Part shown: piece by piece, positions 11,201 to 24,900 of the stretch
Layout: each line of letters begins with the position of its first letter
Numbering within the stretch: the stretch's first letter is position 1
NCBI GenBank assembly: GCA_019188255.1
Contig: JAETXT010000001.1
Coordinates: 496,001-560,000, forward strand
Source of the DNA: Verticillium longisporum
Lineage: Eukaryota > Ascomycota > Sordariomycetes > Glomerellales > Plectosphaerellaceae
DNA length: 64,000 bases
Direction: 5' to 3'
Translations under genes and position numbers: made by a program
The notes under the pieces: model-generated
What the model was told of the DNA's origin: nothing
Databases searched by the model: none
What the model saw: only the letters and a program-made list of their open reading frames with translations

Positions 11201-13158
11201 CTCAAGTGAGAGCAGCCACTAGACGATTGGCAATGCAAAGTCCTTGGAATCAGTGCGCTAGTGATGGAGAATGCCGTTGCAATTCATTAGATCCTGCAAG
11301 TCGGACCCGGTGTTGCAGGGATGTAGTATGAAGTGATGCAAGCCTCTTTGAACAGGGGGGTTTCTGATTGTAATGATGACAGGCCCGAGGGTCTGCTCCC
11401 GCATACCGAGATGCAGAAGTTCTGTTGGGTCCCTTTCCGTGAAAAACTGACGCTCCCCATATTGGCCCATATTGGGGGAGGGGACGTCGACGGCTGTCGC
11501 TGTCCAGACGCGCTGCCACCTTCCAAAAGTCGATTTGGTAGGCAGGATGGAGTACATAGGTGCGCCGAGCTCGCGGATGATCGTGCAATTTGACGCTACT
11601 GCATGTCAAGCAGGTCGTTTGATTCTGCAGTGCTCGCTGTGCGGATTGCTGGATTCGACAATATGCAATGTGCCTCGATAACGCACAGCAACAGGCTCGA
11701 TCCTCGACCAAGAGGCAAATAGGTAGGTACCTTAAGTAACGGAATCCGGCGCAGACCGACAAGCCGCTAGGGCAAGATGGATATGCAACCTGAGGTCGTC
11801 ATCCGACTCTGTCACTCCACGACGCCCGTTGGCGATGCAGGCTGGCGTCATGCTGTCAGTCCTCGTTGTCAGAATAAGGTTGTCCGATTCACATGTGGAT
11901 TCTGCGCACGTTTTCTTCTCCTTTGTCTCTCTCGGCCGAAGGCTGCCATGCTTCATGCGCTGTTGGCCCAGCTGTGAGGATCTGGTGTATCTCAGACCGC
12001 TAAGCTGCAGTACCGTCCCGTGGCTTGTTCCCCTTTCCAGAAGTCGAGCCCGGTAGGGGGCGGTCGGAGGGCATGACCGATACCGACCACAGCTCCGGCG
12101 AGGCAGGGACGGGGAGGCGCACGAGAGGCAGAGACGAAGGGCCGCCGGGCTTCCAGAAAGGTTCTGTCATGGTTCGATGCAGGGTTGGCAGCTGGTCTCC
12201 CGCTACGTATACTGTCCGTTCCTGGAGATCACCGTCATTTCTCTCCTTTCTGTCCCGAGATGGCTCGTCTCGCACGACGGCAATCTGATCTTGACAGCTT
12301 GGCGGCTATCGGACGCCACGGCACCAGGGTCCTTTGCCGCATGAATCTGGGGAATGAACACAAGCAATAGCCGCGACACTATTGACAAGCTTGCTGAACA
12401 TGGTTGTCGTCATTGTCGGAACCATGAAGACCCCGTCTGCTCCATTTAGACATGACAGTGGCTTCATTAGGACATGGGAACAAATGATTCCCATGTGAAA
12501 TTGCCTGATCCGTTTGGTCCGAACCATTCGCTGGTGTATGCCAAGTCTCGAAATTGTCCGTCTTCTTTCGCTTCGATGATCTGCTCGAATGATCTGCTCG
12601 AGGTTCTTGGATTTTCCCACCCTTGAGGAGCATCAGGGGTGATGAACATGGCAGAAAATGACCGTCTGCTGGCGCCCCAGTGAGAAGGACTACTGAACCC
12701 CACTGTCACCGGATTGCGCCACTTCTGGCTGCACTGGACTTTCTGGGACCGACCCTTCTTGTCTTCAGGCAAGAGCCGTATAAGCCGTAGAACCTGGGTT
12801 GAGCACCAGCCACATCTAAGGACTGTGTGTGCCACAATCAAGACCGAACCGATACCGGCAGGCTCAGATGCACCTGAGATTACTAATGAACGAATACTCG
12901 TCGCTGGAGCCACCCGGGTGACAGGCCCCACCGCGGGGGCAATATTGAACATTCATCAAGCGGCAAGGAGAATCACGATACCAGCCAGAAAGACTCATCC
13001 ACATGCCAATCGTCGACACACCCATCATCCATCACCCATCAATCAACCCTTGTCAAATCAGACAGTATCTGTGTGGTTGCATTCTTGGCATCTTCTGAAT
13101 ATTGAATCTCGCAGCCACGTCATTTCCTTCCTTCCCAAAACAGGCCTCTACTTCCACA
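5228..13158. other. 7.9-kb gene-free divergent spacer
   Basis: This region lies between the divergent transcription factor gene and CIA2. No open frame in it shows a domain, a signal peptide or believable composition. The longest, 305 aa at 10414-11331 (+), is rich in Cys, Trp and Arg and looks like chance. Between about 5.4 and 7.2 kb the minus strand is pyrimidine-rich with many short ATG-initiated frames, as in a long 5' leader or promoter of the regulator. Other landmarks are G runs near 6472, 6990 and 10400, a TGGCAC tandem near 6086-6109, a poly-A run near 7535, GGTAGG/GGTACC motifs near 7804, 8206 and 11719, and tandem MADS-like sites at 11456-11475. Non-coding RNA genes cannot be excluded. 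Confidence 0.6.
11456..11475. promoter_or_regulatory. Tandem MADS-box (Mcm1-type) candidate sites
   Basis: The 10-mer CCCATATTGG occurs twice head-to-tail with no spacer. Each copy fits the Mcm1 consensus CCYWWWNNRG. It lies about 1.7 kb upstream of CIA2 and 6.2 kb upstream of the Zn2Cys6 gene. A role is inferred from the motif only. Confidence 0.35.
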
Positions 13159-14080
13159 ATGGACAGAGACGTCGATAATGCGAACCCGACCATATTGACT
13201 GCAGCACAGCTGCCTACGCGGCAGAGCAAGAAGAACCTGGCAAGGAAGGGCCCAGACAACAAGTACGACGGTATCATCTTGGCCAAGCCCGACTTCCTAT
13301 CCCGCCCTTTCTGTGACGCCGACGACTTCCTGTGGCCCGACAGGGATGATGCGAATGAGGAGTTCACACAGGAGCCCATTGACGAGCAAGAGATATACGG
13401 TACGGCCCTCTGCCCATTTCTCTCTTTGCTAGCTTTCAGCCTCGCGACTGCTTTCTTGTCCTCCAAGGTGGTTCAGCGTGGCACCCATGTCTGGTCCCTT
13501 TTGATGTTCATGGTCTCGCGACAATTGTCGAGTTACTCGTCTTCATATGCGGCACCATGTGCCACTTGAGAACGGGAAGAGTTCAAAGCGTTATCTCTGC
13601 GGGCTCTTCTCGTCCTTCAAATTGATCGATGTCTGCTACAGAGCACAGCTAGCCTGAACTGGTCATTGACCCCAGCGGGGATCAAGCAACTGACGTTTCA
13701 TAGACCTCATATCAACTATTTCTGACCCAGAACATCCCTTGTCCCTGGGTCAACTAGCCGTCGTCAATTTGCCTGACATTTACATCACACCGGCGCCAAC
13801 AGCTCAGCAGGACCCCAATGCGCTAATCACTGTCTTGGTCGAGGTAACGCCGACTATCACACACTGTTCCCTTGCGACGGTCATTGGGCTTGGGATTAGG
13901 TTTCGATTGGAGCAGGCGCTGCCGCCTAACTACCGCATTGACGTGAGGATCAAGGAGAACACGCATAGTCAGGACGAGCAGGTTAACAAGCAGCTCGGTG
14001 ACAAGGAGAGAGTGGCTGCCGCTATCGAGAATGACACCTTGAAAGGTGTCCTCGACAAAATGCTTGAAACATGCGTCTGA
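13159..14080 (+). CDS. cia2: MIP18 family protein, cytosolic Fe-S assembly (CIA2)
   Basis: The product acts in the CIA targeting complex, which passes iron-sulfur clusters to cytosolic and nuclear apoproteins such as DNA polymerases and helicases. Exons are 13159-13399 and 13704-14080 (205 aa). The disordered, charged N-terminus is followed by the MIP18/FAM96 domain from about residue 80, opening DLISTISDPEHPLSLGQLAV. The family signature HCSLATVIGLGIRFRLEQAL places the conserved reactive Cys near residue 135. The C-terminal part (NYRIDVRIKENTHSQDEQVN, then LNDKERVAAA-like) is also typical. The intron of 304 nt is long for this window; its 3' end (CTGAC, 8 nt, then TAG) is normal. Length is slightly above the human FAM96B protein because of the N-terminal extension. 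The frame is intact. Confidence 0.93.
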
Positions 14081-15930
14081 TACAAATGGGAATATTCCAC
14101 TTTCAACTTCACATTCATCTCGTCATTATCGATATCTCGCGTTGCTCCTGTAGGTGGTCGATTCCGAGGACTCGGGAACAAGCTTCGGCTGGGAAAGCCC
14201 CAAAGCACGGTTCGAAACATTTAGGCGTAAACAAGCCAACAGGGCCAGGGCGGCGCATCATCCCAGCTATGTCTGCTGGCTGCCACGGACTTCATTGACC
14301 CGATAGAACAGGGTGAACAAGAGATTTGCGCTATGAGGTTACATGATCGCCAGCCGCCAGCGATCTTCCACCATAATCATCTCGTGAACCGGGCCGGGGG
14401 CCCAACCTCTCGCTAACCGAGAACAAGTTTCGACAAGGCCTCACTGTGGCAAAGAAAGGGAACCCACGTCGTTTCTGATTAATGAATGGTATTGCTGCCG
14501 AGGCGATAAATGCTACTGTTCCTTTCGCTTCCAAGGCCGCGAAATCCGAAAGACACATGGCGAGACTTGGGCTGCTTGCGTACCTGATTACCCGCCAAAC
14601 GAAACACACCACAGCGTATCGTCGACCAAGAAAACGGAAATTGTGCCTACAATGATTGGGGGTTTTATTGCTCTGGTTGGTATCAATAGGCCTAGACCGT
14701 TCTGTCCGCAGGCTACAGGGCACATAAGACAAGCCTCCAATGAGTTCGGAACGCGGTCCAGGAACAAACCCTGCACACGAAAGTGGTTCATGTTGCGTCG
14801 TGGCGTTATAACCCTCCAATGGTGCCACGGCTTGTCGCCATATGGCCATTACAAAGGTCATTACCAACTGCACCCTGGCTGAACAGAAACCCGGAAAGTC
14901 TGTCACCTCGGAAGAACGAACGGTCTAGCGGTCTGTATCCCGGCATCTGGACTGGGCCACGGCACTTCTCTCGAGGTCAACACGCATAAAGTGCACATAG
15001 AAAAGTGTACTGGATTGGCGGCACATTTCAGAAGTAGGAAGACTGCTGGCTGACGCGGCAGCATCAAAGTCTCGATGGTTCGAGTGCCTTTAGATGCGAT
15101 CAATAGATAGTGGCTGGCGAGGAGGCGAGGAGACCGCCGCCTCCGGTGTGGTGGGAGAGGTGACCCTGGTCGGTCACAGTCGGTGGCCAGAACTGGAGTC
15201 CATGTGGCCATAACAGCACCTGCTATATGGAATATGAGTCAGGATCGAAACACTTGCGGGGAGGCCGCCTCGGTCACTGCCTCCCGTGTGTCTATTCAAG
15301 TCAGACATGTGCATGAAGTGATGGCTTTGTGTTTTGCCATCTTTCCCATGAGTCTGTTTGGGGGGACGTCTGACAGAATGCCGGACTTGCCAGCCGACGG
15401 CTTCGCCGCCTGGGATCTCCGCACGACTCCCCAGTTCCTTTCGCCGTTGATCACGCTGAAAGAGAGATAGGCGGGCCGAATCTGCTAGAGTTATCCTCTT
15501 GCGCGCCTATTGCAATTGGGTGGATTTTAGGTTTCCAGAGCAGATGCATGTTCCTCCCCTGCGTCGTCATCGCAAGCGGCGTTTCTCTCGGGGCCAAAGG
15601 GATACCGTTAGGGCTCTGTAGATCAATGCAGCTCAACGTTGACGCCACAGCTATTTCGAAAGTCGGCAGGTGGTTTCTGCATGGCGCCAGCACATATCGA
15701 ACAGAGCATATCGCTTTGAGTCTACGCTCCTGAGCCTGATACGCACTTTAGTATTGCCAGCGTGTCCATTGCACGGCCAATGATGAATCAGATGGACTCA
15801 AGTGTTGTGTTTTGTAGTACAGAATATGCCATTCAGTCCAATCATGGCATTCCCACGCCCCGTTACGCCGAATAGCCAGTCATTTCATCTTCACCTGCCG
15901 TAGATTCGAGGCCATGTTGCTGTCCATCTC
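14081..15930. other. Convergent spacer, 1.85 kb
   Basis: This lies between the stop codons of CIA2 and SNU114. The open frames here (up to 191 aa on the minus strand at 14331-14906) have random-looking composition and no recognisable motif. I see nothing else. Confidence 0.6.
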
Positions 15931-18900
15931 CTAAGACTCCAGCGTGCCGTTCTCCATCAGTGACTGGTAGAACTCAGGCTCTAGGAACGTCGCAACGCTG
16001 ACGTCCTCGCTGAGGCCCTTTCTTCTCCTCGTCTTCAGTACAAAATCACGCGCCATGGCCTGAGCGGTTGCGGGCTGTAGGGGCTTCACCACGACAGATT
16101 TGTCAAGAGGGTCGCCTGGCACGATGCTCCAACTGTCAAAGGTCATGCTGACCATTGCAGACCCCTGCGTCTGGATTCGTAGAGCTGTCTCGAAGCCAAA
16201 CGAGTCGATCACGGGGATCAGTCCGTTCACACGATACAACGGGGTACCGGGTATAGGGCCATCTGAAAGAACGTGGCCGCGACGGCGAGCAAGGGCGGTG
16301 TAAACCTCAGTTGCTGAATCTTCGGGCCCAGTCACGGAAATAGCGTATTGGGGCTCCATCAGGCGTGGTGAAGCCATCAAGAAGGAAGAATAACAGGCGC
16401 GGCGTGATGTGGGGATAATCTGGCCACCACCACGGAAGATCGCTTCCTGCGCGAGAGCAACATCCGTCACACGGAACTTGGTGTTGCGAATAGCTACATT
16501 GAGTGTCGGTCAGCTCTCCAGTTCATGACAAGACGTCGACGACAGGTTGGGCAGGGTTTTTGAACTCACGTTCTTCGCAAAGAGGGCCTTCTCTGGTTGC
16601 CCAGCTGAATCCTTGCCGCAGAGTTTCTTTGACACTAGTCAAGAGCTTCTTATCGACCTTTCACAACGTCAGCGTCATCCACATGAAGGAAAGAGAGAGT
16701 TCAACGAACCTCGGAGGGGAGTGTGTCGTCTTGAAGAATGTTTGGGCCAGTGTCCTCAGGCCCAAAGGCCCAAATACTCCTCGCTGCTAGTTTGTCCCAT
16801 CCGTACGTTTCTTCGAAATACTTTGCTGTCTTGCGAATGGGGTCCCGAATTTTGACCTTTCCAGACTCGATATCTTCGGAGATCCCCTTGTCAAGTTGCT
16901 CCGCTATCATCGTGATGCGGTTCTTCTTGTTCGGTGTGATGGCGTAGCATTTCGTAGCCGACTGCTCCACAACGGTCTCGCAGAAACGAGTGACAGGATC
17001 AGAGATCTTGATTTCCATGTCGGCATAGAGCCGCCTCAGGTCATGGAGGACGCAGTCCATGTAGAGCTCTCCTGTGCCAAGTACAATATGCTCTCCAGAC
17101 TCCTCCACCTTGGTAACGATGAGTGGGTAGCTCTTCTGGATCTTTCGCAGGCCGTCCAGCATTTTCGGTAGCTCTGAAGGGTTGATGGGTTCCACAGCTA
17201 CCTTGAGAACAGATTCAGTGAAGTGTGTCAAAGGTTTGAAAATGAACACGTCCTCGTCATCATCCAGCTTTGGGGGAACGATTGTAGCCGTCTTGACAAT
17301 CGAGTTGTCTACCCCGCCAAGGAGAACCCAATTGCCTGCTGGCACGCCATCCGTCGGTATATTATACCTGGTCTCAGAGATGAAGACATCCGTGACGGTG
17401 GCCATGACCATGTCTTCCTCATCATCCAGCGAGTATCCTTCGCCAAGAACTCGTACCTGCATACCAGGCCGGGCAGTTCCGCTTAGCACACGACCAAACG
17501 AATTGAAGTTTTTCGCATCGGTCGTGTTGAAGAGCTTGGTGACGTGCACCACAAGCGGGCCATCTTGGTTGCAAGTTTTCATACTCTCTGCGAGCTTGGT
17601 GTCCAAAGGACCGGTGTAGTATTTCTGCAACCACTTCTCGGCTCCATCCAGAGGGGAGGGGATGTGTCGGACAACCATATCAACAAATCCGGTGGAAGGT
17701 CCAAAGAATTGTTCGCAGACCAACTTCAGCAGAATCTTAGCATCTGCCTTGTATTGAGAAGGCTTTAGCGTGATCCCGAGCCCTCCCAATACTTCCTTCA
17801 GATCTTCTGGGCTATCGCTGATTGTGTGGGTGTAGATCTTGTAGATCGGCTCCAACACGAACTTGACGAAAGAACGCTGAGCGCCCTCCTCAACGGGCTT
17901 CCTGGTGAAATTACGCTTCTTTGGGTTGAAGTAGACGTCACCCCATAGCCTCTTGGCAAAATCATCCGTGACGATACCACCGTACATGTCGGCATACATC
18001 TTGGCGAAGGACTGCAGCGTGAAGCACCAACCCATATCGGTGCAAGAGAAAAGGACATTGCCCTTCTCAGGACTGATACGCTTTGCCTCGCCTTTACCGG
18101 GGACTGTGTTCTCAATGACAGTATTGACCTCCTCGATGACGTGCTTGAGCTTGAAGTAGGCATCCTTGGGCGGCAGCTTGAGCTCTAAGATCAGGCGATC
18201 AAACTTGTTGACGATCAACGTGAGAGGAATGTTCTCCAGCACAGCGTGCTTGATGATTTTCTCCGTGTTGACCTGAACACCCTCAACGATGTCGACCACC
18301 AGGCAGACACCATCCACAAGTCGCAAGCCCGCTGCCACTTCATCGACAAAATTCACGTGTCCCGGAGTGTCGAGGATATTGATAAGGTGTGACTTTCCTT
18401 GGTGCCTGGCAGCACCAAGCTCATGGGTGAAGACTTGACGGAGAGTCCGCGTTCGCGCTCGAGAGTGTGGACATCTGTGTATCGGAGTTGCTCGTCTCGG
18501 TTCTTGCCCACCCTGCGTTCCAGTCTGTCGGTGATATCGTGTGTCTCCAGGACCAACATGTCCATAAAGGCTGTCTTTCCGTGGTGCAGGTGGCCAGCCA
18601 GGGCAATGTTGCGCGTCTGTTCCGGAAAGTTCATCAAATCGGTCATGAAGCTGCGATCGAAAAAGACGGGAGGCAGGTCGGCCTCTTCGATGTTGAACTT
18701 CTTCTGCTCGACTGGCGCGACCATGGGTTCCGTGAGCAATTGCTCGTCTTCTTCCCGAACCAGGATTTCGACCTCATCGCCATATACTTGTTGCGCCGTG
18801 GGGTAATATTGTTTGTCTTCGTGTAGGATAATGGCATTTGACGGACCGTCGTCTAGCGAGTGGTTAGACGCTGAGTTGGACACGGTGGGAGAGCATCAAG

Positions 18901-19123
18901 CCATTACCGTCAAGCTCCATCAGCTCCTGGCCTGTCGGCGCAGGTGCTTCACTTGCATCATCTCCATAGACATAGTCCGACGCGTTGGCGCCATGTTCGG
19001 ATGCTTCCTCGGAGCCAGCCTCCTCGCCAATGAAATTGCCGAACCTGGTTGCGACACGTTAGCGGAAAAATTATGCAGAGCAACAGGATAGCTCCAGACA
19101 TACTCGTCGTATAGATCGTCCAT
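15931..19123 (-). CDS. snu114: U5 snRNP GTPase Snu114 (EFTUD2), with a 1-nt frame break
   Basis: An EF-2-like GTPase of the U5 snRNP that controls spliceosome activation and disassembly together with Brr2 and Prp8. Exons are 19123-19104, 19044-18908, 18852-16710, 16657-16570 and 16493-15931. The acidic N-terminus starts [17 protein letters not shown], as in the family. The P-loop is GHLHHGKT, the switch region [10 protein letters not shown], then DTPGH and the NKFD motif. EF-2-like domains II-V follow through to a C-terminus ending MENGTLES. One base is missing near 18397 on the plus strand (CC where CCC is expected), between GTK and [12 protein letters not shown]. Without correction the protein splits into two open frames; with it the coding length is 2952 nt (983 aa), normal for the family. 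Because the gene is essential and otherwise perfect, sequencing error is far likelier than a pseudogene. Confidence 0.93.
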
Positions 19124-19675
19124 ATTTTCAGAAGTGATAAAGGGGACGCGTATGTATCACTTTGCCGTGAGTTGAAGGCTGTTTGTCGCAAAACAGCCTT
19201 GTCTGGCTGTTACATATGACGACTACGCGACAGTAGCAAAATCTCGAGAGTTGATGCGAGGCTGAGGTCCCACATAAAACAGCTGCAAGGCTGGATGATT
19301 GACAGGCTGTGATTGGAAGGGGGATTTCGCTCCATTGCAACAGGGTTACCACTTAATGGCTTATCAATGGTGTTACTGATTTACACAAAACCCTCCGCTT
19401 ATCGCACCTCAGTCGCTTATCAGATCCCCGATAGTGAGCCTAGCAGCGGGGTTCAGGGGTTCCGTCCACTGTCGTCGCTGTTGGAAGGGGCCCATGCTTG
19501 GCTTGCCTGGCTCATAACCCCACGTCCAAAAGGCGGAATCAAAGAACTCAACATTTTTGGTTTGTCTCCGGAGCCGGACTTGTCCTCTTGAAACCTATAC
19601 TTAAACGTCAATCACTTCTATCCTTTGCATTGTTTCATATCTGAGCCTGCCTCCCATCCCACATCCACCGTCACC
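19124..19675. promoter_or_regulatory. Divergent promoter, snu114 / thiolase
   Basis: These 552 bp separate the start codons of the divergent SNU114 and thiolase genes and must hold both promoters and leaders. One ACGCGT palindrome lies at 19146-19151, in the SNU114 leader. No TATA box or gene is evident. Confidence 0.55.
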
Positions 19676-21055
<1,380 letters not shown>

Positions 21056-21974
21056 ATGGTCTCGCTGCGGAGATGAGACGGCAGGACATCAAGAGACCTT
21101 GTATGCGGGGTCTCAGGCGCGTCCCGAAGAGAATGTGATGCTCTTTTCAACGATGACATGGTACATGAAAGATTAAGACTCGGTTGCGGGCTAAAAGTTC
21201 TGCATATGGCCATCATCTTAGATATATGGCACGGCAATGTACTGCTGCTGCTTTTTAATCAATCCACTTGTGGTTCACTTCGTACAATATTTGTCTTGAT
21301 CTGGAGACTGGAGAATGGTGTCTATCGCGCTGTTAAGTGAACCATTTCCGTAAACTTCGCACATGAACGATATCGTGTTGTTCAAAATTGATTCTCTTAC
21401 TTCTTGGACTTCGAACCTAGCTAGCAAGACATGTTGTACACAGGCAGCATTCCGAAACTCCAAAGAAAAATCATGTCCGTCGGGCTTACGCGAGCCGCGA
21501 CCTCAACTTTCTCCCATATCGTCTCGTCAAGGTTTCTCTTTAAAGAAATAAAAACGTTGAAGGCGAGTCGGAGAGGGCGTCGATTCGAGGGCGCGGAGCC
21601 CCATAGGCGAAACTCTTTGCGCCCATTGAAACGGAGAGAACGAGGCGGAAACCCAAATGCGTAAAGGAAAAGCGGATGAGAAAAAAGCAAGGCAAAGAAA
21701 TCAAAAACGCTGCGCCCATACCGAGCCGATCCTTCGCGCCATTTTCTGCCTGAGACCTTCTCCTGCTGCGCCTCGTCCATGTGTACTCGAGGCGTACGCC
21801 CAATCACAGACCAACCAAATACTGTAGATGTGACGGCCATTGAACCACTTTGCCTGTGGTTGTTGCCGTCTGGTATCTTCGGCTGGGGAAACCCCCAGTG
21901 AGTGTCTCACAAGCTCCCTCCCAGCCTCGAGGGGCTTTTCATGTGCAATCCCGTCATATAAGAACATCCAGGAC
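21056..21974. other. Convergent spacer between thiolase and sin3
   Basis: About 0.9 kb holding the 3' UTRs of two tail-to-tail genes. Short open frames in it lack any recognisable motif. Confidence 0.6.
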
Positions 21975-24900
21975 TCAGTCAGTGGTATCCATGTTGTTAC
22001 CGTTGACAGCAGGCGGCGCAACGCCGTCTTGGAGCCACTTGTTCCAGTCATTCTTGGTCTTTTCGACGTCGGATTGACTCAAATCCTTCATCCACTTGCT
22101 GTTGAGCACGTACTTCTCTCGCATGACTTCCTCGCGCTTTTTGCTACCGGCACGGCATCGCCTGGTGATCTTCTCGCGCTCCTTGGGGTCTTTGACGTTT
22201 GAGTAGTGATCGTAGATGAAGCATTCAGATGTGTGCTCCTTGTAGACAATCTTCAGTGAGTTCAGGCATACTTTGTGTGCCAAGCCCTCGGAGAACGCAG
22301 TCACAGCCGGAGTCCAGTTGTCGTCAGCCTTTTCGTCGATTGGCGGAAGGTTGCGAGCAAGAACCGTCTTCTGGAGGCGCGATCTAGGAACGCCCTCAGT
22401 CGGCTCCACGGACATGTAGGAGGAGATATAGTACTGCCAGCGCTCCCGCTGCTTGAGCTCATCCATATAGAAGGTGGTGTCTTCCTTCTGCAGCCAGCGG
22501 ACGCTTGCCTCGGACTTGTTGGGGAACTGGAAGCGACATGTTAGCCTAGGAGATGATGTATCTAGGGAGAGGTAGACTTACCCAGCTAATCACGAACATC
22601 TCGCCATCCTTGACACATTTTTCGGCGAACTTCCTCGCGGCGATCTCCGTCTGCCAGTTTATCTCATCCTTCTCACGGTTGCTAAGGTATTGGTGGATGA
22701 GATCCGGAGTCTTTTCTTTGGTGTCGGTAGAGCTGCAGGTCAGAGCCAGTCGACTGAGGGTCTTGAGAAGATCCGGAATGGTGTAGAGTTTCCACCCGTT
22801 GCGCAGGTAGTAGTGGCGGAGGACATCCTGATACCGCACCTCATCAATCTCGCCTGTGACATACTCCTCGATCAAATCAACTGTCTTGGACCAGATCTTT
22901 GGAATATCATCATCCATCTCGAAGTAGTCCATAGGATTCTCCGAGAGGCCAATCTCTCTCGCGACCCGGGGACGGTTGAGGCGCGCAACTTCAACATGAA
23001 CATCGCGCGCGCTCTCTTTGACGTCGCTGAGCCTTTTGTAGAGCGTTTGCAACACGCTGAAGAAGACAAAGATGGTCTGGTTGCTGAAGAAGTTGTACCA
23101 TGGTCGGGTGAACAGGCCGTCAGCCCTCAGTTCGCCCTCGTCCGTGAGCAGCGAGGCATCTCCAGTGGTAACAATAGGCTGAGGAACAGTGGACAGCCAA
23201 CGCTCATTTGACACAAGAGGAGCGGGATGCTCGTTAGGCGCATCTGGCATCTCTTCCTCATTGGCGGAGGTGACGTCAGGCGTTGTCTCTTTACTAGCCG
23301 ATGCAGCGCTGTCTTCCTTGTGGCCACGAGGCTTAGATCCGTTGCGGCCAGGGTCAAGAACACCGCGAAGCAGATCGCTCTTCTTGCCGTTTCGGCGATT
23401 TCTCCCGTTAGTCAGCTCGGCTGGGGCACTTTCCTCTGCATCGTCTTCGTCTGACGCATCTTGAACACGGGGTAGCTGGCCGTCATACTCTTCCTCGGGA
23501 ATATCGAAGAATGCGGGGATGAAAGACTCAAAGAAGTCAGTGATCCTTTCCTTCTCGGGTATGCTGTGATGGCCGCTGTTGACAGCATAGAGCATCATGA
23601 GACGGAGAAGCTCCACAATGATCTTTTTATCAGAGAAGTTCCAGACAAACTGGTGACGTGGGGCTTTTCCAGTTAAACTGCGCTGTCTTCGCTGCTCTTC
23701 GTGCTTCGTCTTGATCACATCAACGAGATGCCTGGCCGAAAGATTCCGCTTATCGGTCTGCTTGACCTGAATACCCATGTGGTCGAGACTCTTCAGGTGC
23801 ATGTTTTCGGTTTGCGAGTGCCAGACCTTCTCCCACTCGCGCTGAGAGAAGCGCCATTCCTCGTCTTTCTGTTTCATACGGGCGAGGACAACGGGCACGA
23901 CATTGAGTGGGTTGGCGAACATGTCGTTCACAACCTCGGGGCCCTTGTCGAGTCCATAAATCTTTTTGCAGATTCGCTTGAAGACCGGGATGGAGCCACC
24001 GCGCAGTGCAGCAGGCATCTCGAAACCTTCCCTCTCGGCATCAGACATGACGTTGATCTGCTGAGCCACGGGCTCCAGTAGTTGAATGCACTTGATGTTC
24101 GCTTCAATGTTAAAATCGTAGTCGTGGCGCTCCTCCTCGATGCGGTGCAGCCCCTCCTCAAAGCCATTCTTGCGGTGAGCCACGAATCCAGAATCTTCGG
24201 AGGCCCAGGTAGGGTGGCTGGCCCACTGGTCGTTGAGGAGATCGGCACATAGCTCATCACGACCACTACAGCGTTTGAGCGTCTCCTGAATGGTAGTCAG
24301 CACCAGTGCGTAAGAAGGGTTGTCCATCAAATACTCACACGCTTGGGCAGGAGTCGATAACTGGGACCATAACCACGACAGTTACTCAAAGACACCTTGC
24401 CGGTAGGAGGTGCTGGGCGGTTGTCGACTACGTCGACCATGGAATCAACATTGAGAAACTGTTTCCAGAAACTGAGAAGCTCAGGGTTAGCAGCAAGAAA
24501 AACGCTGCCTTTCTGGTAGACGGTGGGGCGATCGATGATCTGCTGACTGAACAAGTTGCAGACTTTGAGAAACTCGTTGTACGAGGTCTTGTTGCTGAGG
24601 TACTTCTTGACCCTGTCGAAGAATGCGATCTCGTCATGGCTCGAAGTTGCAGTAGCAGATGGTCCAACCGGCTCAGGCATGATAGGCGTCAAGGTGGGCT
24701 CGATAGCCGGGAGATCGGTAGCAAGAGGCTTGTGGTTAAGCTTGGTCCGTTTGCTGTTGGTGACGGGTGCGCCAGGGAGTGCGCGACTGCTAACAGCAGC
24801 AGCTTCAACAATGGCAGGGGTAGGCACCGGCGTCTGCTTGTCGATTCTCGGCCTCTTCTTGCTGTTATCTTTGCTTGCGCTGTTGGGCGGTGGGAAGCTT

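Noticed and set aside
10414..11331. 305-aa plus-strand open frame in the 7.9-kb spacer
   Set aside because: Composition is rich in Cys, Trp and Arg, with no domain, helix pattern or splice context. It looks like chance in GC-rich DNA.
13400..13703. Box C/D snoRNA inside the long CIA2 intron
   Set aside because: TGATG-like and CTGA elements occur but are about 150 nt apart and lack terminal pairing, so this is not a credible snoRNA.
16701..18883. Two adjacent GTPase-like genes
   Set aside because: The two frames are halves of one Snu114 separated by a 1-nt deletion; the G domain spans the break.
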